Positions 1 to 5,204 of a DNA stretch of 5,204 nucleotides are shown one piece after another; the first letter of the stretch is position 1, and every line of letters begins with the position of its first letter. The DNA is from Thermotogaceae bacterium (GTDB lineage: Bacteria > Thermotogota > Thermotogae > B21-G9 > HyVt-16). The notes beneath the pieces are model-generated. The model made no database searches. It had not been told where the DNA came from and was given only the letters and a program-made list of their open reading frames with translations. Location: positions 1 through 5,204 of the forward strand of contig DQYP01000204.1 in assembly GCA_011043375.1 (NCBI GenBank), given 5' to 3'. The translations under genes and the position numbers were made by a program.

Positions 1-204
1 CCAGAGAAAAGATAGCAAGTATAATTGCAGATTGTAGTAGATAAAAGCTGAGAGTGCAAAGCAAAATGTAATCGTAAGAGAGTAAAATGGAAAAATCAAG
101 GGTGTCACGAAAAAGGTGGGCCTCCTAAATTCCAACGGTTTCAAGTTATACACTTTAGATTAACAAGGAACATAAAGGGATAAGAGAAAACATGGGAACC
201 AGTT
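1..204. other. No assignable gene; possible decayed coding traces on the plus strand
   Basis: No ORF of useful length. Plus-strand fragments in different frames (EKIASIIADCSR, KAESAKQNVIVRE, GKIKGVTKKVGLLNSNG) could be pieces of a frame-broken gene, but I do not recognise any family and every frame is interrupted. No promoter, terminator or RNA gene stands out. Confidence 0.3.
100..116. repeat. Possible terminal inverted repeat of the transposase element
   Basis: GGGTGTCACGAAAAAGG points inward toward the transposase remnant and lies about 90 bases past its 3' end, as a right-hand IS terminus would. No second copy is visible on the 5' side, where the remnant abuts pseG. This is a guess based on position and the GTGTCA-like end. 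Confidence 0.2.
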
Positions 205-631
205 TCAATCATCTTTGTAGTAAGCCAAAGATAATAGTTTAGCCTGAGTTTCTCGAGAAAATCCTTTTAACATCCATACGGTGAAAGCAAGTTGAACTAA
301 TTCAACATGCCTTTCTGTACTCTTTGCTGAGAGAACTGTGGTTTTAGTCCAAAGTTCTGCTTCACTTCCTTGAAATAGATCTCGATGTAGTTTCTTTTTA
401 AACAATACTCGAGTATCTCTTGCTCAGTCATGAAGATATCACTGCAAAGAATCACTTGTATTGTTGTATTTTGGAATAGTTACCGCAACAGAAGCTGTTC
501 CTTTTGTTTGCTTCCTCAACGATGTAAGAGTAACTTTACATCATTGAAGATAACATCCATTGTTTTTTGTGAGCAAAGTGAACATGTTCAATGATATCCA
601 AGAGGATTCGTGATATATTTGTGTTAGACAT
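205..631 (-). pseudogene. DDE transposase (IS4-like) remnant, internally deleted and multiply frameshifted
   Basis: Four pieces in three frames follow one another. From ATG 631: SNTNISRILLDIIEHVHF then AHKKQWMLSSMM and TAA at 538-536, resembling a transposase N-terminus. From about 540: VTLTSLRKQTKGTASVAV then TIPKYNN. From about 460 to 320: VILCSDIFMTEQEILEYC, then LKRNYIEIYFKEVKQNFGL, where R-x3-E-x6-K matches the C-terminal signature around the catalytic Glu of IS4-type DDE enzymes. From about 320 to 205: STERHVELVQLAFTVWML then KGFSRETQAKLLSLAYY. The pieces total about 140 residues against about 400 for a full enzyme; the loss is mainly between pieces one and two, which would include the first catalytic Asp residues. 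The start codon lies four bases after the pseG stop, with AAAGGA upstream of it overlapping the last pseG codons. Non-functional. The family is inferred from the signature only. Confidence 0.65.
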
Positions 632-635
632 GGAA

Positions 636-1579
636 TCATCCTTTCGTATCGAATTTACAATACAATTTATTCAGCTTTTCTCGAAAGTAACTCAATTTGC
701 ATAAAACCATTTTGATTTCTTCTCCAAATTTTTCCCAGTTAATTTCCTCATACCACCCAAGACTCTTTACCCCGTAGTTTTTTAGAGTGTTTTCCAGCAT
801 AATTTGATTCTTTGCGACAGAATATATAATTGGAATCTTTCTTAAAGTTAAAACTTCGTAAACGGTTGTAGAGGCTGCTGTCAGTACTATTTTTGATTGC
901 TCGATATACTTTTTTAATGATCTTGGCTTGTGGATTATTTCAAAAGAATCACTTACAATCTTTTTGATTTCCAAAATTTCCTCTTCCTCATAGGCGGGAC
1001 CTATAATGATTCGCTTTTTTATGGGTAATTCTTTTAGCTTTGCAATAAACTTTGGCATAAGCCTGTGGGGATCTGAACCCCCAGTTGTAACTAGAATACC
1101 CTCTCCTCTGGAATTTTGCAGCTGTTCGTTCCAATATTCAGGTTTCATAGCGAGATATTGGGGGCCTAAAAGTTTTATTGTGGTTTCTTTGGCAAAGTCA
1201 TAATTTAGATCGGTTGCATACAAATTTCCGTTAATAAGAATGTCAGCATATACTTTTTCATGCAAATCATTGTTATCGTCAAATAAAATGAGCCGAGCAA
1301 CCAAGCCAAGTTTTCTTATGTAAAGACTGTCAGCTCGGTACGAATCACATATTATCAGGTCAGGATTTAATGAGCTAATCATATTTATATCATCTTCGTC
1401 GAACTTTTCTGAAATAATTGTTTTTTTGTTATCCAAAAGGAAAGTACTTTCATTTAAGACAAAAACAATCTCGGCGCCAGACAAATCTTCAAGGGCCGTC
1501 GATATAGAAAAACACCTAAAAAATGACCGTACCCTGTATTTTTGCCAAGTTCCGTTCTGACTACTATCTTCATTTTCAT
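636..1579 (-). CDS. pseG: PseG-type UDP-sugar hydrolase, read through a -1 frame change at 1517-1523
   Basis: PseG removes UDP from UDP-2,4-diacetamido-2,4,6-trideoxy-altrose before PseI. The native start is ATG 1579, in a TGATG overlap with the VOC stop: MKMKIVVRTELGK, then NTGYGHFL. Unshifted, this frame ends after 41 codons (TAA 1456-1454). The -1 frame carries everything else: RCFSISTALEDL, ICDSYRADS, FDDNND (about 101-106 of the joined protein), TTGGSDP (165-171), ASTTVYE (237-242), GWYEEINWEKFGEEI. Joined at the heptamer the protein has 314 residues, the family size, and regains GYGHFLRC, the conserved GxGHxxRC with the catalytic His (H19). The open frame from 1601 begins with unrelated residues and is not the true N-terminus. 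The 3' end stops at KFDTKG, about 15 residues short of many homologues, directly before transposase sequence. Expression by slippage or a dead gene are both possible. Confidence 0.8.
1517..1523 (-). promoter_or_regulatory. Candidate -1 frameshift heptamer T TTT TTA in pseG
   Basis: On the minus strand the pseG frame reads GGT CAT TTT TTA GGT. The heptamer T TTT TTA is in X XXY YYZ phase with the incoming frame, the same sequence used by the HIV gag-pol shift. Slipping back one base gives CAT TTT TTA AGG TGT, i.e. GHFLRC, restoring the family motif. An AGGG eight bases upstream could act as an internal Shine-Dalgarno stimulator as in dnaX, but is weak. Downstream I find only a short CGGC/GCCG pairing, starting 18 bases after the heptamer, which is too weak and too far to be convincing. 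A one-base loss from a T7 tract is the simple alternative. Confidence 0.45.
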
Positions 1580-1968
1580 CACTTTTCCACAAGTTCAACA
1601 ATGCCCACTAAAGCATTGTACATAAACGCTACCCTTTTGTTCCCGAGAGCAATTGCTTCTGACGGTTGATAGAGCAACAAATATTTGCTTTTCTTCAAAC
1701 GTGTTATACTGTTCTCTAAGTTGTCAACTTCGTAGCAAATATGATAAAGAGTCGGACCTACCTTAGCTAATATGCTGTCTATACTTGAACCGTCCCTCAT
1801 TGGGGATACTAGTTCTATTCTATGGCCTTCTTTTTTCATAAAGAGGATTAAAACACTTCTTTTTACATCTTCTATTATCTGAGAATCTTCAACAAACCCT
1901 AATTCTTTGAACCTTTCTCTCGCTTTCTTGATCTCTCTTACTGCATAACCAAAATGATGTATTTTCAC
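1579..1968 (-). CDS. VOC/glyoxalase-fold protein, methylmalonyl-CoA epimerase-like
   Basis: A 129-residue single-chain VOC protein with two beta-alpha-beta-beta-beta repeats. Candidate metal ligands occupy the family positions: H5 (HHFGYAV), E52 (HRIELVSP), H76 (YHICYEV) and E125 (GIVELVE). The length and the first repeat are closest to methylmalonyl-CoA epimerases, but those act in central metabolism. Here the gene is wedged between an FkbH-type gene and pseG, so a role on an ACP-bound acyl group (epimerisation or enolisation) is more plausible, though unproven. The start is GTG at 1968, overlapping the FkbH stop as GTGA; a GAGAGG stretch lies just before it. The stop TGA (1581-1579) shares a base with the pseG ATG (TGATG). 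The frame is intact. From memory, VOC genes of this kind do occur next to FkbH and ACP genes in O-antigen-type clusters. Confidence 0.82.
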   Translation of the reverse strand: MKIHHFGYAVREIKKARERFKELGFVEDSQIIEDVKRSVLILFMKKEGHRIELVSPMRDGSSIDSILAKVGPTLYHICYEVDNLENSITRLKKSKYLLLYQPSEAIALGNKRVAFMYNALVGIVELVEK

Positions 1969-3611
1969 CTCTCTATCAACTCCCCATAAAACACACGAGG
2001 TTCTTCTATGTTCAAATTTCGGGAGTAAACTTTATTACCTTCGTTATCATTTTTTATAACGGTATATCCAAGTCTTTCAAATAAATTTTCGACAGGTTTG
2101 TTTTTCTTAGTAGGATAATAAAAGGCTATTAGTAGCTTCATTCCATCTTTTTTAAGTTTCTTTTCGATAAAATCTATGAATTGGTCTTCTATATGTCTTC
2201 CCATAACGCGGCAGCTCATTAAAAATGTGTCAATTTCCGCTTGTGCTCTTTTTTTGTCTTTTTTTAATATCATTAATACCACTTTACCATTGTCTCCAAA
2301 TTTATCCTCTACGGAAGCTATGAATACATCATATCGTTCGTCATTCATAAAGTTTCTAACGTCTGTTTCCGTGTATCTTTTCGTAGTTAGATTGAATTGA
2401 TTCGTTTTCTGAGTTAATTGGGCAGCTCTTGGAATGTCTTCCTCTCGCAACTTCCATACATATATTTTTGTTCCGAGATCTTTCAGAAAATCTTCAGCTG
2501 ACGCATATTTCTTTTTTAACGCAGTTCTTTTTGCGTTTTGTATATACATCTGTGTTTTTTTGATATCCTCGGCTGTGACCCTTAACACATAGAAGAATTC
2601 GTTGTAAATTTCCTCAGCAAAATCTACCAAATTGGCTGTATCTTTCGGAAATTCTGGAACAATAATTTCTGGAATACTTTTCTTCACTAATTCTCTCTCT
2701 ACTGGGTTATCATCTATAAAAACAATGGAGTCAATACCGATATTCAACTCTTTAGCCAACTCTATGAGATTTTTTGACTTGGGGTCCCAGTTTATTTTCA
2801 TTAAGGCGAAGTCGTCTCTTTTCAATACCATATCCTTGTGTTTCTCAAAGACATCTAATGCATCTTGTTCGTTGTTTTTAGATACAACAGTGAGAATCAC
2901 CCCTAAATTTTTAAATTCTTTCAACCTCTTCTGAAAATCCTTGTACCTTGCTCCTTCTTTAAATTCTGATAACTCTATACCCTCAATTCCATCCTCTCCG
3001 ATCACACCACCCCAAATTGTATTGTCGAGATCAATTGCAAGGCACTTTTTTTTCTCGCCTTTTAATGCCTTAATACTTCTCTCGATTTCTTTTATTATGA
3101 GTTTCTCGCCTTTTGTTGAATACTTCATCCCCCCGAGGTACCATAATTTGTTTGAATAAAAGTTTTTTCTTCCCTCTTTTTCTACTAGATCTTTCAAATT
3201 TAAGATGTGAACATTGGTAAGCTTCTTAGCGAGCTCAATAAGTTTTCTATACCATTCTATTTCCACAAACTTTTCTTCCCTTACTTCATCACTAGCTCTT
3301 ATTTGTTTTGTGAAAAAATCGAGAGAATTAAGAAAGAAAAAGATATCTCTTCGTTGAGAGAAGACATGTTCTAATGCCGAAAAGTATTCCTCGATATCAG
3401 TCATGATATTTTTACGATTGAATCGAGGAAACAATTGTTCGCCATCCAAAATAACGAAAACTGCCTGAGGATGAAATTTATAAAGTTCTGAATCAAAATT
3501 CAGAATTTCTTGGAGCCATATACCATAGCCATCCGGGGAATATACCTCACAAAAATCGATCCTTTTCACGAGAGAATCGACATTTACATTGGAAAGAAGT
3601 GCAATCCTCAT
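1965..3611 (-). CDS. FkbH-type HAD-superfamily protein (putative glyceryl/acyl-ACP loading enzyme)
   Basis: A 548-residue, apparently complete long-form FkbH protein. Residues 1-185 form the SGNH-like N-terminal domain (LLSNVNVDSL, DGYGIWLQEI, AVFVILDGEQL, LWYLGGMKYSTKGE). The HAD core follows: motif I DLDNTIWGG with D194, D196 and T198; motif II S244 in VVSKN; motif III around K272 in LMKINWDPKSKN; motif IV FIDDNPVER with D300 and D301. The C-terminal region (about 345-525) is GNAT-like with LTQKTNQFNLTTKRY and DTFLMSCRVMGRHIE, including Cys467. Characterised relatives take the glyceryl group from 1,3-bisphosphoglycerate, remove the phosphate and load D-glycerate onto an ACP. The adjacent ACP fits that role; the actual acyl group here is inferred, and FkbH-like proteins in sugar loci may use others. 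The stop overlaps the next gene by four bases (GTGA). Confidence 0.88.
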   Translation of the reverse strand: MRIALLSNVNVDSLVKRIDFCEVYSPDGYGIWLQEILNFDSELYKFHPQAVFVILDGEQLFPRFNRKNIMTDIEEYFSALEHVFSQRRDIFFFLNSLDFFTKQIRASDEVREEKFVEIEWYRKLIELAKKLTNVHILNLKDLVEKEGRKNFYSNKLWYLGGMKYSTKGEKLIIKEIERSIKALKGEKKKCLAIDLDNTIWGGVIGEDGIEGIELSEFKEGARYKDFQKRLKEFKNLGVILTVVSKNNEQDALDVFEKHKDMVLKRDDFALMKINWDPKSKNLIELAKELNIGIDSIVFIDDNPVERELVKKSIPEIIVPEFPKDTANLVDFAEEIYNEFFYVLRVTAEDIKKTQMYIQNAKRTALKKKYASAEDFLKDLGTKIYVWKLREEDIPRAAQLTQKTNQFNLTTKRYTETDVRNFMNDERYDVFIASVEDKFGDNGKVVLMILKKDKKRAQAEIDTFLMSCRVMGRHIEDQFIDFIEKKLKKDGMKLLIAFYYPTKKNKPVENLFERLGYTVIKNDNEGNKVYSRNLNIEEPRVFYGELIER

Positions 3612-3613
3612 AA

Positions 3614-3826
3614 TTACTCCTCCAAATACTTAAGGAAGTCGGCTAAACAATTTATATTGGCAACTTCTTCAAATGGTATTGATAAATTGAATTCTTCCTC
3701 TATAGACGCCACAAGCTGTATATGTGCTAAAGAGTCCCATTCGCTTATATCGTGTCTGTTCTTATACAAATCAATACTATTTACTTTTAGAATTTGCTTA
3801 GCAGTTTCAAGAAGTTTTTCTCTCAT
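3614..3826 (-). CDS. Acyl carrier protein
   Basis: A 70-residue acidic acyl carrier protein starting MREKLLETAKQ. The motif EWDSLAHIQLV carries Ser32, the expected 4'-phosphopantetheine attachment site (DSL in most ACPs), followed by the acidic helix SIEEEFNLSIPFEEV and a final helix ending YLEE. It matches the stand-alone ACPs encoded beside FkbH-type proteins in surface-polysaccharide and polyketide loci rather than the fatty-acid AcpP, judged from context and its divergent sequence around DSL. Its likely role is to hold the acyl group loaded by the FkbH-type protein whose start lies three bases after the ACP stop; the ACP's last codons contain the FkbH ribosome binding site, so the two should be translated in tandem. 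The frame is clean and full length, unlike the sugar genes on its 5' side. Confidence 0.88.
   Translation of the reverse strand: MREKLLETAKQILKVNSIDLYKNRHDISEWDSLAHIQLVASIEEEFNLSIPFEEVANINCLADFLKYLEE
3617..3623 (-). promoter_or_regulatory. Ribosome binding site of the FkbH-type gene
   Basis: GGAGGAG formed by the last sense codons of the ACP gene, five bases before the ATG at 3611. A near-perfect site that couples the two genes. Confidence 0.7.
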
Positions 3827-4276
3827 TTCTTGTCCCTCCATCATGTAATCTTAGAACCTTGGAATTCTCTTTAAGTGTTCTACAAAACGCATTTTGCGCT
3901 TTTTCTAGGATCTCGAAAACATAGTATAGAGCAAAAAACTCCATGAGAGCACCATATCCACTATTAATTAGATCTTCCTTCACCAAAAAATGTCCTAATT
4001 CTACACGAAAGGGACCATCGTTTCCATACTGAAGATATTAAAATAAATTACACCAAATGGCTCGTCATTTAAAAAACCCACAAAAACCTTTCTACTCCTA
4101 TTTTTTTCCAAACCTTCCAAATATTCTTTATGCTCTTCCAGAGAAATGATTTTATTAGTAAACATATTTTTTCTCACAAAATCTTGATTTCTCCAATTGA
4201 GTAAATCAATCTTAAGATAATAAGGTAGCCTGTTAATGTCAACAAATTTCAAACCCTTACTAGCTTCGAATTTCAT
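3807..4276 (-). pseudogene. pseH: PseH-type N-acetyltransferase (GNAT), frameshifted and 3'-truncated
   Basis: PseH acetylates the 4-amino group of the UDP-6-deoxy-AltNAc intermediate using acetyl-CoA. The first frame (4276 to about 4037) gives the typical PseH opening: LLNWRNQDFVRKNMFT, IISLEEHKEYLEGL, RKVFVGFLNDEPFGVIYFN. It then degenerates and stops at TAG 4003-4001. The -1 frame picks up the rest of the domain from about 4037: NDGPFRVELGHFLVKED, INSGYGALMEFFALYYVFE (the GNAT acetyl-CoA loop and following helix) and CRTLKENSKVLRLH. A single-base loss between about 4040 and 4020 explains the break. Homology stops after RLH at about 3843, where the family continues with FGF and about 25 more residues; here the sequence runs straight into the ACP ribosome binding site and the frame ends at TGA 3809-3807. 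So one frameshift plus loss of the 3' end. A slippage signal at the break is not evident. Confidence 0.8.
3835..3839 (-). promoter_or_regulatory. Ribosome binding site deciding the ACP start
   Basis: GGAGG sits eight bases before the ATG at 3826. The longer reading from ATG 3844 would place this site inside the coding region and add six residues (MMEGQE) that ACPs do not have, so the 3826 start is preferred. Confidence 0.75.
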
Positions 4277-4862
4277 AATTATCTCCCCAATCTATAAGGT
4301 CAATCCTCAGTGGTTCTCCTTTTTCTATATCTCTCTTCGCCCTCTTACCAATGACTTTTCTGTAATACTTAGGATGCAATCCATATCCAGGTCTTACAAC
4401 CTTTATATTGTCTTCTGCAAAAAATTCTCCTGCCTTTATGTTTCGTGATACGAACATTGATTTTGCGTGCTCCCTACTTTTTTGTTGTTTTTCTGAGAGT
4501 TCATATGTTACTCTTCCGAGTGCTTTTTCTATATTTCTAACAGCTTTAACCATTTCAGCAAACTCGTCAGGTTCTAGTGAAAACTTTGCATCAGGCCCGC
4601 CTAATGATCTATCTAAAGTAAAATGCTTTTCTACCACTTTGGCACCAAGTGCCACAGCACCAATAGGAACGGCAATTCCTTCGGTGTGATCGGAAAGTCC
4701 CGATACTACCCTGAATGTTTCAGCTAGATTTGGTATGGTCCTTAAATTGGCTTCCTCTATTGGTGCAGGATAAGAACTTGTGCATTTTAACAAAACTATT
4801 TGATTGTTTCCATCCCAGATAGTATCACATTTTATCTGAAAGTATTTGTTATCACAGTTCAT
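4260..4862 (-). pseudogene. pseI: Pseudaminic acid synthase (PseI/NeuB family), truncated and internally deleted
   Basis: PseI condenses phosphoenolpyruvate with 2,4-diacetamido-2,4,6-trideoxy-altrose to give pseudaminic acid. The ORF is 200 codons; family members are about 340-350. Residues 2-18 (NCDNKYFQIK to IWDG) match a segment normally near residue 55-75. Residue 19 onward (NNQIVLLKCTSSYPAP) matches one normally near residue 150, so roughly 80 residues are missing at the join, besides the N-terminal 55. The rest is well preserved: SDHT and EKHFTLDR, which carry the two metal-binding His residues in NeuB; GGPDAKFSLEP; and a C-terminal antifreeze-like SAF domain (SREHAKSMF, KAGEFF, RPGYGLHPKY, GKRAKRDIEKGEPL). 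The ATG at 4862 is inherited from inside the old gene, not a native start. Half of the TIM barrel is absent, so activity is unlikely. The stop at 4260 overlaps the pseH start by 17 bases. Confidence 0.85.
4283..4288 (-). promoter_or_regulatory. Ribosome binding site of pseH
   Basis: GGGGAG lies inside the last codons of pseI, six bases before the ATG at 4276. It fixes the pseH start and indicates translation coupled to pseI. Confidence 0.6.
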
Positions 4863-5083
4863 TGTTATTGTGAGTGGCTTTGAGAATCAACTCAACCGCC
4901 TTTTCTTTGGTCCTCACAAAACGGGTCATCTCTGGATCAGTAAGAGTTAGTGACCTTCCTGCCTTCGTAAAAAGTGGTAAAACACTCCCGTGGCTCATAA
5001 AAATATTACCAAATCTTACAGAATAAATTTTGTTTGAATTGAATTCCTGGAGAACTGAGCAGCATTTATGAGCCTTCCCGCCC
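4852..5083 (-). pseudogene. pseB: UDP-GlcNAc 4,6-dehydratase (PseB/CapD-like), central fragment
   Basis: PseB is a cytoplasmic NAD(P)-dependent SDR enzyme that starts pseudaminic acid synthesis by converting UDP-GlcNAc to a 4-keto-6-deoxy sugar. The fragment reads GKAHK, EFNSNKIYSVRFGN, HGSVLPLF, LTLTDPEMTRF and KAVELILKA, the family's order from the catalytic Lys of the Y/MGxxK motif through RFGN, GSVxPLF and ITDxxMTRF. Only about 75 residues of a roughly 330-residue enzyme remain. The N-terminal Rossmann part with the glycine-rich NAD loop is replaced by iscB sequence, and the C-terminal third is replaced by pseI sequence. The segment between LPLFTK and AGRSLTLT also looks a few residues short, possibly an in-frame loss. 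A nominal TTG start at 5091 is an artefact of the fusion. The frame ends with TGA at 4854-4852, overlapping the nominal pseI ATG. Non-functional; the family call is firm, PseB rather than a close CapD relative is inferred from context. Confidence 0.75.
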
Positions 5084-5204
5084 CAAAACAACTTCCTGCT
5101 TATAGCCAGAACTACCGTACAATAATTGAATAGTGAAAGGAGTTCTTTGCACTACTTTTGCTTTCTTTTGTTTAAGTAGTATTCTTGCTTTTGCAGGATG
5201 ACAA
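5081..5204 (-). pseudogene. iscB: IscB-type nuclease, N-terminal fragment (5' end off window)
   Basis: In the minus frame starting at 5203 the peptide begins CHPAKARILLKQ, continues KKAKVVQRTPFTIQLL and reaches KQEVVLG. This is the arginine/lysine-rich N-terminal segment of IscB proteins (the part right after the PLMP motif, up to the first RuvC strand). IscB proteins are RNA-guided nucleases of IS200/IS605-like elements and ancestors of Cas9. The similarity stops at VVLG, exactly where the family normally continues into the RuvC-I motif (GIDxG) with the first catalytic Asp. Here the frame reads REGS and hits TAA at 5068-5066, while the other frame has already become pseB. RuvC, bridge helix and HNH are therefore absent and the fragment cannot be a nuclease. 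The start codon and any guide RNA upstream of it lie beyond the right edge. Family assignment rests on motif recall, not a search. Confidence 0.72.

Noticed and set aside
290..330. Programmed frameshift in the transposase between the KPQFSQQR and STERHVEL pieces
   Set aside because: Programmed shifts do occur in IS transposases, but no slippery run is present at the change and the gene has other breaks and a large deletion, so decay explains it better.
1472..1498. CGGC/GCCG stem as a frameshift-stimulating structure downstream of the pseG heptamer
   Set aside because: Only four base pairs, with mismatches outside them, and starting 18 bases away, further than the usual 5-9. Not reported as a structure.
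1580..1601. Alternative pseG start at TTG 1601 giving MLNLWKSDENED as N-terminus
   Set aside because: These residues lie in the wrong frame over the VOC 3' end and pseG 5' end and do not resemble any PseG. The ATG at 1579 gives the true family N-terminus.
2176..3159. Several plus-strand open frames of 70-100 codons opposite the FkbH gene
   Set aside because: They are antisense shadows rich in Ser, Phe and Ile, with no ribosome binding sites and no family resemblance, over a gene with complete HAD motifs.
3827..3844. Longer ACP start at ATG 3844
   Set aside because: It would begin upstream of the GGAGG site and add six residues unlike ACPs. The ATG at 3826 has ideal spacing.
4408..4689. Plus-strand open frame opposite pseI
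   Set aside because: A shadow of well-conserved PseI sequence on the other strand, with no supporting motif or ribosome binding site.
1..5204. CRISPR array, tRNA, rRNA or rho-independent terminator
   Set aside because: No regularly spaced repeats, cloverleaf-like segments or GC-rich hairpins followed by T runs were found by eye on either strand.

Overview
The window is an AT-rich stretch of bacterial DNA. The proteins are rich in Lys, Glu and Ile, and minus-strand genes are packed with overlapping or near-touching ends and strong GGAGG-type ribosome binding sites. This would suit a low-GC anaerobic thermophile, with Thermotogota (Fervidobacterium or Thermosipho type) as a guess; other low-GC anaerobes are equally possible and no ribosomal or housekeeping marker is present. 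Every recognisable gene lies on the minus strand, so transcription runs from the right edge to the left.

In transcription order: the N-terminal part of an IscB-type RNA-guided nuclease runs in from the right edge (5204-5081). Then come a central fragment of a PseB-type UDP-GlcNAc 4,6-dehydratase (5083-4852), a shortened PseI-type pseudaminic acid synthase (4862-4260), a frame-broken PseH-type N-acetyltransferase (4276-3807), an intact acyl carrier protein (3826-3614), an intact FkbH-type HAD protein (3611-1965), an intact VOC/glyoxalase-fold protein (1968-1579), and a PseG-type UDP-sugar hydrolase whose reading frame changes by -1 near its start (1579-636). An internally deleted DDE transposase follows (631-205), then about 200 bases with no assignable gene.

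Together this is a pseudaminic-acid (nonulosonic acid) sugar locus, as used to glycosylate flagellin or other surface structures. Embedded in it is an ACP + FkbH + VOC cassette of the kind that makes ACP-bound glyceryl or related hydroxyacyl groups. The locus is bounded by two mobile-element remnants. No pseC or pseF is present; the pseB-pseI junction suggests that genes between them were lost.

Two patterns stand out. First, pseB, pseI, pseH, the 3' end of pseG, iscB and the transposase all carry deletions or frame changes, whereas ACP, FkbH and VOC are clean, so the locus looks like a mosaic of deletions. Second, the pseG frame change falls exactly on a T TTT TTA heptamer read in the phase used for -1 ribosomal slippage. 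A -1 shift there rebuilds the conserved GxGHxxRC motif, so pseG may still yield full-length protein. Plain erosion of a homopolymer remains the main alternative.
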